This document shows, in pieces, positions 42,751-50,442 of a stretch of 64,000 nt of DNA. The stretch is from CBDFGQ01 sp965247295. GTDB lineage: Bacteria; Chloroflexota; Dehalococcoidia; Lucifugimonadales; JAGWBF01. Each line of letters opens with the position of its first letter. The stretch's first letter is position 1. Made by a program: the position numbers and the translations under genes. Below the pieces are notes generated by a model. The model searched no databases, was not told the origin of the DNA, and was given only the letters and a program-made list of their open reading frames with translations. The stretch spans positions 248,001 to 312,000 of the forward strand of contig CBDFGQ010000003.1 in assembly GCA_965247295.1 (NCBI GenBank), written 5' to 3'.

Positions 42751-43349
42751 CTAAGCATCGCTGTGGAGTGGCTTGCCTCGCCAAACTACTGGCTCGCCTG
42801 TCTCAGCGTCAACGACACCTTGTAGCTTGGGCGGGTTGGCTGGATCGGCATAGGCCATATCCATTTGAGCCTGAGTGAGACCCCTAGCCGGACCAAGTAT
42901 GTTCCTCCCATCTCTATACACAAGGCCAAAGTCAGCCCCGGATACGTTTGCCCTGGATAGGTCCGCACCGGATAAGCTCGCCATTTGAAGGTGCGCTCCA
43001 GACAGGTTCGTGCCATGCGTGAGTAGCGCGCCATCAAGAACCGTCGATACTAAGATCGCACGGGACAGGTCTGCTTGCCAAAGGGTAGCGTCTTGAGTGC
43101 CGTTTTGGCTTGTTCGGTGGCGATCTGAGTCTGCCTCTCTGACACCCTGCTTCGCCAAATAGCGAGCAATACAGCGACAAGACCACCGATGATGAGGAAG
43201 GCGTTGCGAATCGTTGTGCCTCGAGATTCTTGGGATTCAGAGCGCAGCCACTCCCAGCCCACGTACAACAAGATGAACCCAACAACGGATACGGCAATTG
43301 CTGAAAGCACCCACCAGAAGCCTTCTGAACGGGACTTAAACCACCTCAT
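42751..43349 (-). pseudogene. Membrane-anchored pentapeptide-repeat protein, frameshifted
   Basis: Two overlapping frames make one protein. The first (43349 to 43050) has RWFKSRSEGFWWVLSAIAV and two membrane segments (VLSAIAVSVVGFILLYVGW, AFLIIGGLVAVLLAIW). The second (to 42751) has pentapeptide repeats A(D/N)LSxA: WQADLSRAIL, TNLSGAHLQ, ADLSRANVSGAD. The frame must shift by one base near 43085-43100, where TALKTLPFGKQ in one frame becomes DATLWQADLSRA in the other. Pentapeptide proteins with this anchor are usually longer, so an internal deletion may accompany the shift. ATG 43349 overlaps the stop of the upstream restriction enzyme. Confidence 0.75.
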
Positions 43350-46300
43350 TTGGCATCTGCGTTAGTTGCAACCAGTATCGCCGCAATCCTTCTCGCTGTA
43401 TCCGTGAAGTGCTGTACCTCTTCGGGCAGGAGTGCGCGGTCGACGATCTTGCGCTCACGATACGACAGCCACTTTTTGAGGACCTGGTAGCCGCCGAGCT
43501 TGTAGCTCCAAACGGCGGCGGGCACGTTGCGCCAGTAGGCATGGTCGTTCAGGTATATGTCGAAGGTGGTCTCGCCTAGTATTCCTATGAGGTCGCCCAA
43601 CGAGGCTGATTCAGTCGCCGTGAAGGGGCGCTCCTCGACTCTGCCTTGACCCGGCATTACGGCGTCACCCGTCCCAAAGTGCCCCCAGCCCGCCGTCACC
43701 GAAAAGTCTTCGCCAGACATATTGTGGCCACCGGCGGTGGCGGGAACTGCGATGGCTGCGACCTCAGGACGGAGAGCTCCCTTGGTGACTCCAGGGACAG
43801 GTGTATCTGAATCGAGGAGTTGCGCCAACTCTCGGCCCCGCTCGGCGGAAGCCGCAAGCTCTACCGCGGCACCTGGGGACTCGCCTTCAGGCCAGCCGGG
43901 GAGTGGGATGCGCGGCCCTTCAGCTCGTAGCGCTCCCGCGTTGGCCTCCTGGTATGCCGGTGTGTGCAGAATCGCCAGGACGTGATAGAAGAGATCTGTC
44001 TCGCTCTTTCCCAGCACATCGAGGTAGGTTTGTGCTGCGATTGAGAGGTTGGGTCGGCTCTTTAGCTCTCCCTCATTGATTCCCAATCCTTCCTCACGAA
44101 GGAGAGCTGGGATACAGTACACTCCGCTGTTCATTTGATTTAGGTCGCCGATGTCCGAAATCAAATATGGCGGCGATAGGTGTGGCCGCGCTTTGTTTTG
44201 TAGAACCAGCCAAAGGTTTCCATCGAACACATGCGCCTTGTAATCGGCTCGCTTCTCGTCAAGCAGCTTCGTTTCCGCTTCCCAGTAAAGCCACCGCGTA
44301 TCGAACGGCCGGTAGGCGTAGCGGACGAATCCCGCTTCGTCCGGGCCGCCGCGCTTGAGCAGTGCGCCGCGCACAGCAACAGCATCGAATCGCGCCGTAG
44401 AGTCCATGACGGATGGATGACGTCGTGTGACCTCTTCGTGGCCAAGGTCAGCGTTGAGATATTCAGAGACCCGTGCCTTTAGACGGTCGGGGTCGACATC
44501 GACCAAGAAGCTGTCACGGCTGGTCTTTACCCCAGGAAACGAGACCGGGAATAGGTCCGGCAGGGAGGGCCAGTCGTGCCAGCCATCACTTACCGCGGTC
44601 TGTGCGAAAGGCAGGCCTAGGGGCAGGATGGGTGACACGGCACCGTACAGAACTCCCGGCTCGGCCTCCGCTGTCGCGATCAGTTGCTCGCGTTTCGTTT
44701 GACCCCAAAGGTGGCGAACGCCGACCGTCTCAGTCGGCGCGTGGTCAGTCTTGCGTACCAGCGTCGTGATTGCGGTGCCAACCTGGATTCCGACAGGGTC
44801 GCCTGGCGTGGAGAAGATGCTCGGATCTGGTGTGCCGTCTGGAGTGGTCTTGCCCGTCCTGTACTTGTCGCCATTGAGAGAATCAACCCTGATTACGTCG
44901 AATGCCTCTAGGTACCGCTCCCTCATGCCAGTGAATGACAGACCGTCCAGCCATGAGTAGTTTGAGATGAAGCAGACAACGCCTTGGCCGGTCTTCTCGG
45001 CGATGCGACGTTCGGCCATGCGGAAGAACCGGACATAGAGGTCGTTGAGCCCCTGTCCTTCGGGCTTCCGCACCTGTTTGGTCTTGCGATAGGCTTCTGA
45101 TAGCCCTCGCTCCTCATCCACCGCCATGCCCGCGAAGCCGTTGTAAGGAGGATTGCCGAGGATTACGAGAACCGGCGTCTCCTGCTTCACCCTCTCAGCA
45201 CGGTCACGCTCTTCCTCCAGCTCAGGAAACGGAAGCGGCTTCTGTACAGTCGGCTCCCAACCAGTCAGGGCGTTGGTAAGGAAGACACCCGCTCGCTCAG
45301 TCCCGTCCTCCGACAGGGATGCGTCCAAGGCCTGCATGGTGATTCCGACCTGCAAATGAGCTACCACAAAGGGAGCGGGCATAATCTCGAAACCGAACAC
45401 CCGCTCCATGGCGGCCTTCTTCACCCGCGAGCCAGTGAGGGCGCCCAGACCGCGGCTTTCAAGGTTCAAAGCGATTCGACGCAGGACTTCGGCCAGGTAC
45501 GCCCCGGTGCCGCAGCAGGGGTCGAGCACGTAGACGTTGTCGGCGGCCAGCCCGTCGGCTATGCCCAGGTCATCTTTGAGTGCCTTGTCGACGCGAGCAA
45601 CCATGTACCGCACTACCTCGGTGGGCGTGTACCAAACACCTAGTTGCTTACGGAGGTCTGGGTCGAAGGCCTCAAGGAACGGCTCATAGAAGTAAGGTAC
45701 CGCTTGACCTTCACTGAAGCGGTCGAAGAAGGCCACTCGGTCCACTCTGTCGAGGGCTGCCGAGGTCCAGTCCAGCACTTCCACCAAGCCCAGGGGCTGT
45801 AAGCGTCCGGGGTCGGAGAGCTGCTGAAACAGTGCTCGCAGCACGGGCGCCCGCAGGTGCCAGACGGCGATACGCCAATCGAAGCGACCCGTGGGTGGTG
45901 GCGTCTGGCGCGCCCACAGCACCCAAGCGGCGAAGACACCGTAGAAAAGAGTCTGCACCAGTGTAGAGCGGAAGAAGGCAGCGCCACGCTGGCCCTCAAA
46001 TCGGACGCCCAACGCCTCCTCGATTGCCGAGCGCACGATGTTGAGGGAGGGTGCATCGCCAGCTGCCTCCACTCTCCCCAGACCGTCCCTCGCATAAGAT
46101 GCGAGCAGCTGGGCCAAGTCCTTGGGCTCAACAAGCGTTGCCCTATGCGAAAGTGCCCGGGAGAGGTACTCACCCAAGGCAGCGCCGACATTGTTCGCGA
46201 AGGCACGAGGCGTCTGCAATCGGGACTCGAAATCAGTCACGGACTCTGCTATTCGGAAGGTCTCCAACTTTGTGGGCTGGCCAGCAGAATCTTCGCCAAG

Positions 46301-46687
46301 GAGCACGAAGTCCCGTGTGTTTGTGACCAGAACGAGCCGGTACTTGCTCCAGTACTTGCTGACCTGATCGCTTCCCACCGTCAGCCAGGCATCATCATCG
46401 GCAGACTTGACCTCCAGCACCCCGCACTCGGGGACTTGGCCTTGGCGGGGCTTGCCCTTCTGGACCTGCTTCGCTGCATATAAACCGATGTCTGGGTGTC
46501 CCGCACCTTGCTGAGCCAACTCACTGATACAGAATACCTTGGGTTTGAGTGTGCTCCCAACTGCGTTCAGGAGGTTGGTCAGGGGAGGGTAATAGGAACG
46601 CTCCCCCGTCCCGCCTCCAGACGCGCGAATCTTGCGGAGGTCAGTGAGGTAGTCCTCCACAGCGCTAACAAGCTTCGTTGTGCTCAT
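43346..46687 (-). CDS. Single-chain restriction-modification enzyme (nuclease + N6-adenine methylase + specificity)
   Basis: A 1,113-residue protein. The N-terminus has a PD-(D/E)xK nuclease pattern: D66 in AGHPDIGLY, E92 and K94 in GVLEVKSADDD. The N6-adenine methylase follows: lead-in VWYTPTEVVRYMV, SAM motif I DPCCGTG (389-395) and catalytic motif IV NPPY (512-515, GNPPYNGFAG). The C-terminal 450 residues resemble the specificity region of type ISP/IIG enzymes (RYAYRPFDTRWLYWE, and LGGYQVLKKWLSYRE near the end). No helicase domain is present, so this is type IIG-like rather than ISP. Its ATG overlaps the stop of the PIN toxin gene (ATGA at 46684), and its stop overlaps the pentapeptide gene start. 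The target sequence is unknown. Confidence 0.87.
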   Translation of the reverse strand: MSTTKLVSAVEDYLTDLRKIRASGGGTGERSYYPPLTNLLNAVGSTLKPKVFCISELAQQGAGHPDIGLYAAKQVQKGKPRQGQVPECGVLEVKSADDDAWLTVGSDQVSKYWSKYRLVLVTNTRDFVLLGEDSAGQPTKLETFRIAESVTDFESRLQTPRAFANNVGAALGEYLSRALSHRATLVEPKDLAQLLASYARDGLGRVEAAGDAPSLNIVRSAIEEALGVRFEGQRGAAFFRSTLVQTLFYGVFAAWVLWARQTPPPTGRFDWRIAVWHLRAPVLRALFQQLSDPGRLQPLGLVEVLDWTSAALDRVDRVAFFDRFSEGQAVPYFYEPFLEAFDPDLRKQLGVWYTPTEVVRYMVARVDKALKDDLGIADGLAADNVYVLDPCCGTGAYLAEVLRRIALNLESRGLGALTGSRVKKAAMERVFGFEIMPAPFVVAHLQVGITMQALDASLSEDGTERAGVFLTNALTGWEPTVQKPLPFPELEEERDRAERVKQETPVLVILGNPPYNGFAGMAVDEERGLSEAYRKTKQVRKPEGQGLNDLYVRFFRMAERRIAEKTGQGVVCFISNYSWLDGLSFTGMRERYLEAFDVIRVDSLNGDKYRTGKTTPDGTPDPSIFSTPGDPVGIQVGTAITTLVRKTDHAPTETVGVRHLWGQTKREQLIATAEAEPGVLYGAVSPILPLGLPFAQTAVSDGWHDWPSLPDLFPVSFPGVKTSRDSFLVDVDPDRLKARVSEYLNADLGHEEVTRRHPSVMDSTARFDAVAVRGALLKRGGPDEAGFVRYAYRPFDTRWLYWEAETKLLDEKRADYKAHVFDGNLWLVLQNKARPHLSPPYLISDIGDLNQMNSGVYCIPALLREEGLGINEGELKSRPNLSIAAQTYLDVLGKSETDLFYHVLAILHTPAYQEANAGALRAEGPRIPLPGWPEGESPGAAVELAASAERGRELAQLLDSDTPVPGVTKGALRPEVAAIAVPATAGGHNMSGEDFSVTAGWGHFGTGDAVMPGQGRVEERPFTATESASLGDLIGILGETTFDIYLNDHAYWRNVPAAVWSYKLGGYQVLKKWLSYRERKIVDRALLPEEVQHFTDTARRIAAILVATNADAK

Positions 46688-47106
46688 TCATCCGCCCACG
46701 GGTTGATGACGCCTATCCCGCTCCCCTCGAAGCCGTCCATGTCTCTCGTCGCTACTGACGCTCCCCGGCTTCGGGCTATCGCCGCTATCTGGCAGTCGGC
46801 ATGATTGATGGGACGCCCTGCGGCCCGGCGGGCGGCGGCTATCACGGCGTAGGCTTGGGCCGCGGCGCTATCGAAAGGAAGGACGCGCCCAGCAAAGTCC
46901 TCCCTGAGCATTCCCTCCACCTCGTTGAGCAGTCTGTCTCGCCGTGCTCCTGTCGGCAGTATCTCGACGCCGTACCGCAATTCGGCTTCACTGACAGTGG
47001 AGAGGTACAAGTTAAGAGCCGCATGCCCAGTAACCCAGTCGACAACGTTGGCGTCGGGACTAGGGCGCATCAGTTCGGAGACGACGTTGGTGTCAAGGAT
47101 AATCAT
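46684..47106 (-). CDS. PIN-domain toxin (FitB/VapC type)
   Basis: A 140-residue PIN-domain ribonuclease toxin. Acidic catalytic residues are visible: D5 in MIILDTNVVSEL, E40 in VSEAELRYG, D103 in NHADCQIAAIA and D in TRDMDGF. VapC/FitB toxins cut tRNA or rRNA and are held by the cognate antitoxin, here encoded 10 bp upstream. The C-terminal GIGVINPW is typical of FitB. The stop overlaps the start of the restriction-modification gene, an unusual coupling. Confidence 0.92.
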   Translation of the reverse strand: MIILDTNVVSELMRPSPDANVVDWVTGHAALNLYLSTVSEAELRYGVEILPTGARRDRLLNEVEGMLREDFAGRVLPFDSAAAQAYAVIAAARRAAGRPINHADCQIAAIARSRGASVATRDMDGFEGSGIGVINPWADE

Positions 47107-47116
47107 CGTAGTTGCC

Positions 47117-47362
47117 TCAGTCGAACCGGGGTGGTTTGCGCATGGGTGAACGGGGGGGGATCTCCAGTTCGACCCCGCCGAGGGGCGCGAATCTGGCCCG
47201 AATGGCGCTCGCCAAGTTCTCCTGTTCTGGTTGCTGGTGATTGAGCGCCATTCTCAGAATGTCGCGGGCTTCCTCCTCCATTGAGCGGCCGTTCTCAGCT
47301 GCCCGGATTCGCAGCCGGTGTTTCAGTCCATCTTCGAGATTGCGCACGGTGATGCTGGCCAT
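47117..47362 (-). CDS. FitA-type ribbon-helix-helix antitoxin
   Basis: An 81-residue antitoxin. The N-terminal ASITVRNLEDGLKHRLRIRA and the helix ENGRSMEEEARDIL form the FitA-type ribbon-helix-helix; the C-terminal half (LASAIRARFAPLGGVELEIP) should bind the PIN toxin. ATG 47362 follows GGAGG at 7-nt spacing. A palindrome over the -10 box (47389-47404) is a probable autoregulatory operator. Confidence 0.92.
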   Translation of the reverse strand: MASITVRNLEDGLKHRLRIRAAENGRSMEEEARDILRMALNHQQPEQENLASAIRARFAPLGGVELEIPPRSPMRKPPRFD

Positions 47363-47388
47363 GAAAGCGCCTCCATCTACAATGTCAC

Positions 47389-47404
47389 ATCATTATAACA
47401 TGAT
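47389..47404 (-). promoter_or_regulatory. Promoter and operator of the FitAB-type pair
   Basis: On the minus strand an extended -10 element TGTTATAAT (core 47392-47397) lies 30 bp upstream of the antitoxin start. It is embedded in a perfect palindrome, ATCAT, six bases, ATGAT, a fit for a ribbon-helix-helix operator. The -35 box is weak, as expected with an extended -10. Confidence 0.65.
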
Positions 47405-47651
47405 TGCGTTGCTATCACTAGATGCGCATGGCAGCCGGGCCACCGTCAAACCAGTCTCCGCAAGTAGCCAGCGATTCAACGTGTCCCGCGTGCGTCAGGA
47501 CAGCCTTGCCGTCTTCATTCGCGGGGCCACTGTCTGGGGTCTATGCCCAGCCACTCCTAGGCTGCATTGAGCAGACCCAGCACCCATTCGCCACCTACCA
47601 CAAAACCACCTTCTACACAAGGGCTTGTAAGGCATTACATACGCCGATTTT

Positions 47652-47687
47652 CCCGTTCACAATGAGTATTGGCCCATTGCGAACGGG
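47652..47687 (+). promoter_or_regulatory. Hairpin covering the ribosome site of the replication-relaxation-like gene
   Basis: Arms 47652-47666 (CCCGTTCACAATGAG) and 47673-47687 (CCCATTGCGAACGGG) pair at 13 of 15 positions around a 6-nt loop. The right arm ends in the GGG of the presumed ribosome site GGGAG (47685-47689), 10 nt before the TTG start at 47697. In RNA it would hide the site; as DNA it could be an operator. The rest of the 334-bp gap (47363-47696) holds the FitAB promoter and nothing else recognisable. Confidence 0.5.
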
Positions 47688-47696
47688 AGCAGTCGA

Positions 47697-49736
47697 TTGA
47701 TTGTCACGAAGCCAAGAAGGCGCACGTTAAACGGCGCGGCACAGCCCGAAACGGATCTCGAGAGAGCGATCCGGGACTACGTGCGCGCCTACGTGTGGCG
47801 GCATGGACGGAGGAAGACAGCCGAGGACCTCGGCGTGTCCCGCCACACCCTCTGGCGCTTCCTCGAACGGGGCCACATGGGGCAAGCCGTGCCCTCCGCC
47901 GTCCTGAGCTCCGTCGGCGGGAACGTCCGAGCGATTGAAAACGCCAGGCAACAGCTGCTCATCGACCTGATGGGTCTGAGACCGGACCCCGCTCTACCTC
48001 CCCTGCGCGCGGGTCTTGAGGAGGCCCTCCTGCTACTCTGCGCAGCGCCGTTGACCACCGTGGACGAGCTGTCGCGGTTGGGCCGGGTTCCCGCCTCCAC
48101 GCTGCGAGAGCGTCTGGAGAAGCTCGTCAAGCGTGGCCTTGTGGACTCCGTGCCGCACCACCTGAGCATACTTGGGACTCGCCCGCAACGGCGGTACTTC
48201 CCGACGGAGAAGGGGATCATCGCCGGGGGCGCAGCCACCAAGGGCCAGGCGCACATGCTTCACGCCTACCCGGTGTCGAAGCAGTGGTTCCGGCTGCTGG
48301 CCGAGCGGTTGGACGCCGTGGCTGTGCTCTACCGCATCGCCGCCATGGTCGCCGACTCTGATCCGCACAACGATCCTATGCGCGTGGACCACTACCGCCG
48401 AGGTCCCTACGACATGCTGTTCACCCTGTCCGGGGGTCGTTCCGTTGGCCTTCTGCGCCAGGGGCCGATGCTCTCTACTGCCAATCTCCGCTACCGTCTT
48501 AGAAGTATCGAGCGGCTGGACAGCAGCGAGACGCCCTTCGTCACCCTCGTACTGACCCACGCAGACCAGGCCACCCGCCGGGCCATCCGCTCATTGGGCG
48601 ACCCGTCGGAGCACCACAGGACCTTCGCGGCGACGGAGGGGGAGCTTCTGGCCGGAGACCACAATGGAGTCGTCTGGCAGCAGTGCGGGAGCGGCCTGGG
48701 CGACGACCCCCCTGTGCTGGTCTCCCCGGACGCCAGCCTAACCGGAATCCTGGCATGGGCGGAGCGCCTGCTGGACTCGTCCTACTCCTTCCTCCGCGAC
48801 AACCCGAAACCGAATCCCGGCAACCTGTATCCCTCCGGCGTGCAGGCCTCCATGCCCGAACCGTCCCAGCAGCTTGCGTCGGCCCTCTTAGTGCAGCTGA
48901 CTCGCGCCGACAAAGACGCCCTGGATCTGCTGGCCGCCTGGCCACTGTGCACCCGTGAGCAGCTTGCGGGACTGATGAGGGGCGTCACCCTGCGCCGGGT
49001 TAATCAGGTGCTCCGTTCCTTGAGCCAGCGCGGCCTTGTGCGGGCGGACGGCCCACTGCACGTTCTCACAGACGAGGGGTTGGCCTACCTGGCCCGCAGG
49101 GACCGGGTTGCCGTTGGGCTCACCCTCGACCGCTGGAGCGCCGAACCCTCGTACTCGAACCCCGACATCTACGCGGGGACCGCGGTGCGCGCCCTCGCCT
49201 CTCAGATGCGTCACCACGCCGGCGTCGTCGACTTCGCCGCTGCCCTGTCAACCGAGGTCGCCCGCTCTCCACACTACGACCTGTTCGACCTGCTGCCCAC
49301 GTCCCGATCCAGCATCGGCTACCGCTACGACTGGATCACCTACGTGATACTCCCTGACGCCTCCTTTATCTTGGAGTACCGGGGCCGGTGGCATCCGTAC
49401 CTGCTGGAGTTCGAGCGGCGAGCCACGACGCCGAAACGCGTCGCCGCCCGCCTGAAGTCCTATCGACGCTACTTCGACAGCGGCTGGGCTGAGCGAGACC
49501 ACGGCGGATTCCTGCCCCGGGTGCTCTTCGTCTTCGAGACTCCCGGCAACGAGGACGCCTTTCTGGGCGCCGCTGACAGACTGGATGGGCCGCCCATCAT
49601 CACCTCCAATGTCGAGACCCTTGTTGAGTGCGGTGTCCTGGGGTATTCGTGGCGAGAGTCTCCGCCTGCATCGTCGTCAGAGGGACTGAACCTGACTGGC
49701 CGCATCCAGTTGAAGTCGTTGTACCCAGTTGCATAA
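47697..49736 (+). CDS. Replication-relaxation-like protein with several winged-helix domains
   Basis: A 679-residue DNA-binding protein. An N-terminal HTH (KTAEDLGVSRHTLWRFLERG, about residues 40-59) is followed by a winged helix (LTTVDELSRLGRVPASTLRE, 120s), a middle domain with YPVSKQWFRLLAERLDAVAV, a second winged helix (WPLCTREQLAGLMRGVTLRR, then NQVLRSLSQRGLVRADGP, about 410-460) and a C-terminal domain with FILEYRGRWHPYLLEFERRA. The latter and the winged helix resemble the replication-relaxation family found on plasmids and integrative elements. The start is TTG 47697. A paralog at 57074-58742 is on the opposite strand near the other end of the island. Codon use is high-GC and normal. 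Confidence 0.6.
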   Translation: MIVTKPRRRTLNGAAQPETDLERAIRDYVRAYVWRHGRRKTAEDLGVSRHTLWRFLERGHMGQAVPSAVLSSVGGNVRAIENARQQLLIDLMGLRPDPALPPLRAGLEEALLLLCAAPLTTVDELSRLGRVPASTLRERLEKLVKRGLVDSVPHHLSILGTRPQRRYFPTEKGIIAGGAATKGQAHMLHAYPVSKQWFRLLAERLDAVAVLYRIAAMVADSDPHNDPMRVDHYRRGPYDMLFTLSGGRSVGLLRQGPMLSTANLRYRLRSIERLDSSETPFVTLVLTHADQATRRAIRSLGDPSEHHRTFAATEGELLAGDHNGVVWQQCGSGLGDDPPVLVSPDASLTGILAWAERLLDSSYSFLRDNPKPNPGNLYPSGVQASMPEPSQQLASALLVQLTRADKDALDLLAAWPLCTREQLAGLMRGVTLRRVNQVLRSLSQRGLVRADGPLHVLTDEGLAYLARRDRVAVGLTLDRWSAEPSYSNPDIYAGTAVRALASQMRHHAGVVDFAAALSTEVARSPHYDLFDLLPTSRSSIGYRYDWITYVILPDASFILEYRGRWHPYLLEFERRATTPKRVAARLKSYRRYFDSGWAERDHGGFLPRVLFVFETPGNEDAFLGAADRLDGPPIITSNVETLVECGVLGYSWRESPPASSSEGLNLTGRIQLKSLYPVA

Positions 49737-49774
49737 GTACAACTCCGCCGTTCCGACCACTTCCTGTAGGGGCT

Positions 49775-49802
49775 GTCCCAGCATGGCTGCTGGGACCATT
49801 TT
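49775..49802 (+). terminator. Terminator of the replication-relaxation-like gene
   Basis: A perfect 9-bp stem (GTCCCAGCA / TGCTGGGAC, loop TGGC) followed by CATTTT, 39 bp after the stop at 49736. Confidence 0.8.
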
Positions 49803-50208
49803 GGAGGAGTTCCCCACCCTTCCAGGCCCCTTACGCCCTCACATGTTCCAATTGTTGCAGAATTGACACGTCAGGGGAGGTCCCGCACACCTCGCATTCC
49901 CTTCGCCTCTCAGCTTTGGCTCGTAGCTACAACCACCACGACCAGGGTGTTGACGGACCAGTGCTCTGGGGCGTCGGAAGCATGTTCCACCACCGCCCCA
50001 GACCCGTTCCCAGAGTTTCCTATAGGGGGCAAAAGGGTATTCTGTACACCTACCGTGTCAGCCCCCAACAGGCCGAAACGGGACAATTGTTGCAGCACCC
50101 GGAACCCGCAGATCCCGGCGGCGGCTCCTCCCTGTGTCGGTTGAAGATCGGTTGGCCGGTGGTATATAGTAAGACAGCGTACTATACCGGCAGACGAAAA
50201 GAGAAACC
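49803..50208. other. Gene-free control region upstream of the RHH/recombinase pair
   Basis: No gene is seen. The 12-bp sequence CAATTGTTGCAG occurs twice in direct orientation (49849-49860 and 50084-50095), 235 bp apart. The palindrome at 50165-50186 is listed separately. The region may hold a recombination or replication site, but nothing proves this. Confidence 0.45.
50165..50186. promoter_or_regulatory. Palindromic operator candidate upstream of the RHH gene
   Basis: TATAGTA (50165-50171), eight bases, TACTATA (50180-50186): a perfect 7-bp inverted repeat that overlaps a -10-like TATAGT, 22 bp before the start of the ribbon-helix-helix gene. Autoregulation by that protein is likely. Confidence 0.55.
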
Positions 50209-50442
50209 ATGCCCCCAAAGTCGAGAAACACCGGCACCATCACCTTTTCCCTGCCACCGGAGATGGCCCAAAATCTGCGGCAGGTGGTCAAGGAGGAGGA
50301 CCGCACCGTGAGCGAGCTGCTCCGGGAGGCGGTCCGCCTCTACATGGAGGAGAGGGAGTGGCGCAGGCGAGAACGACTCGAAAGACTGCAAACTAGACAG
50401 ACGGGACATGCCCAGACAGAAGGAGGAGAGGCTGATGAATGA
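50209..50442 (+). CDS. Ribbon-helix-helix (CopG/Arc-type) regulator
   Basis: A 77-residue protein. The RHH fold is clear: strand GTITFSLPPEMAQNL, helix RQVVKEEDRTVSELLREAVR with the S-E-L-L-R-E-A pattern, then a basic helix. A charged C-terminal tail (QTGHAQTEGGEADE) could contact a partner protein. Its end overlaps the ATG of the serine recombinase at 50435, so the two are coupled: it may control recombinase expression or act as a directionality factor. No toxin is next to it. Confidence 0.82.
   Translation: MPPKSRNTGTITFSLPPEMAQNLRQVVKEEDRTVSELLREAVRLYMEEREWRRRERLERLQTRQTGHAQTEGGEADE

Noticed and set aside
43346..46687. Type ISP restriction enzyme with helicase, or BREX PglX
   Set aside because: The nuclease, methylase and specificity parts fit, but no DEAD/helicase motifs are present and no BREX partners (BrxC, PglZ, BrxL) lie nearby.
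50209..50442. RHH protein as antitoxin of a toxin-antitoxin pair
   Set aside because: The next gene is a serine recombinase coupled to it, and no toxin gene is adjacent; a regulator of the recombinase is more likely.
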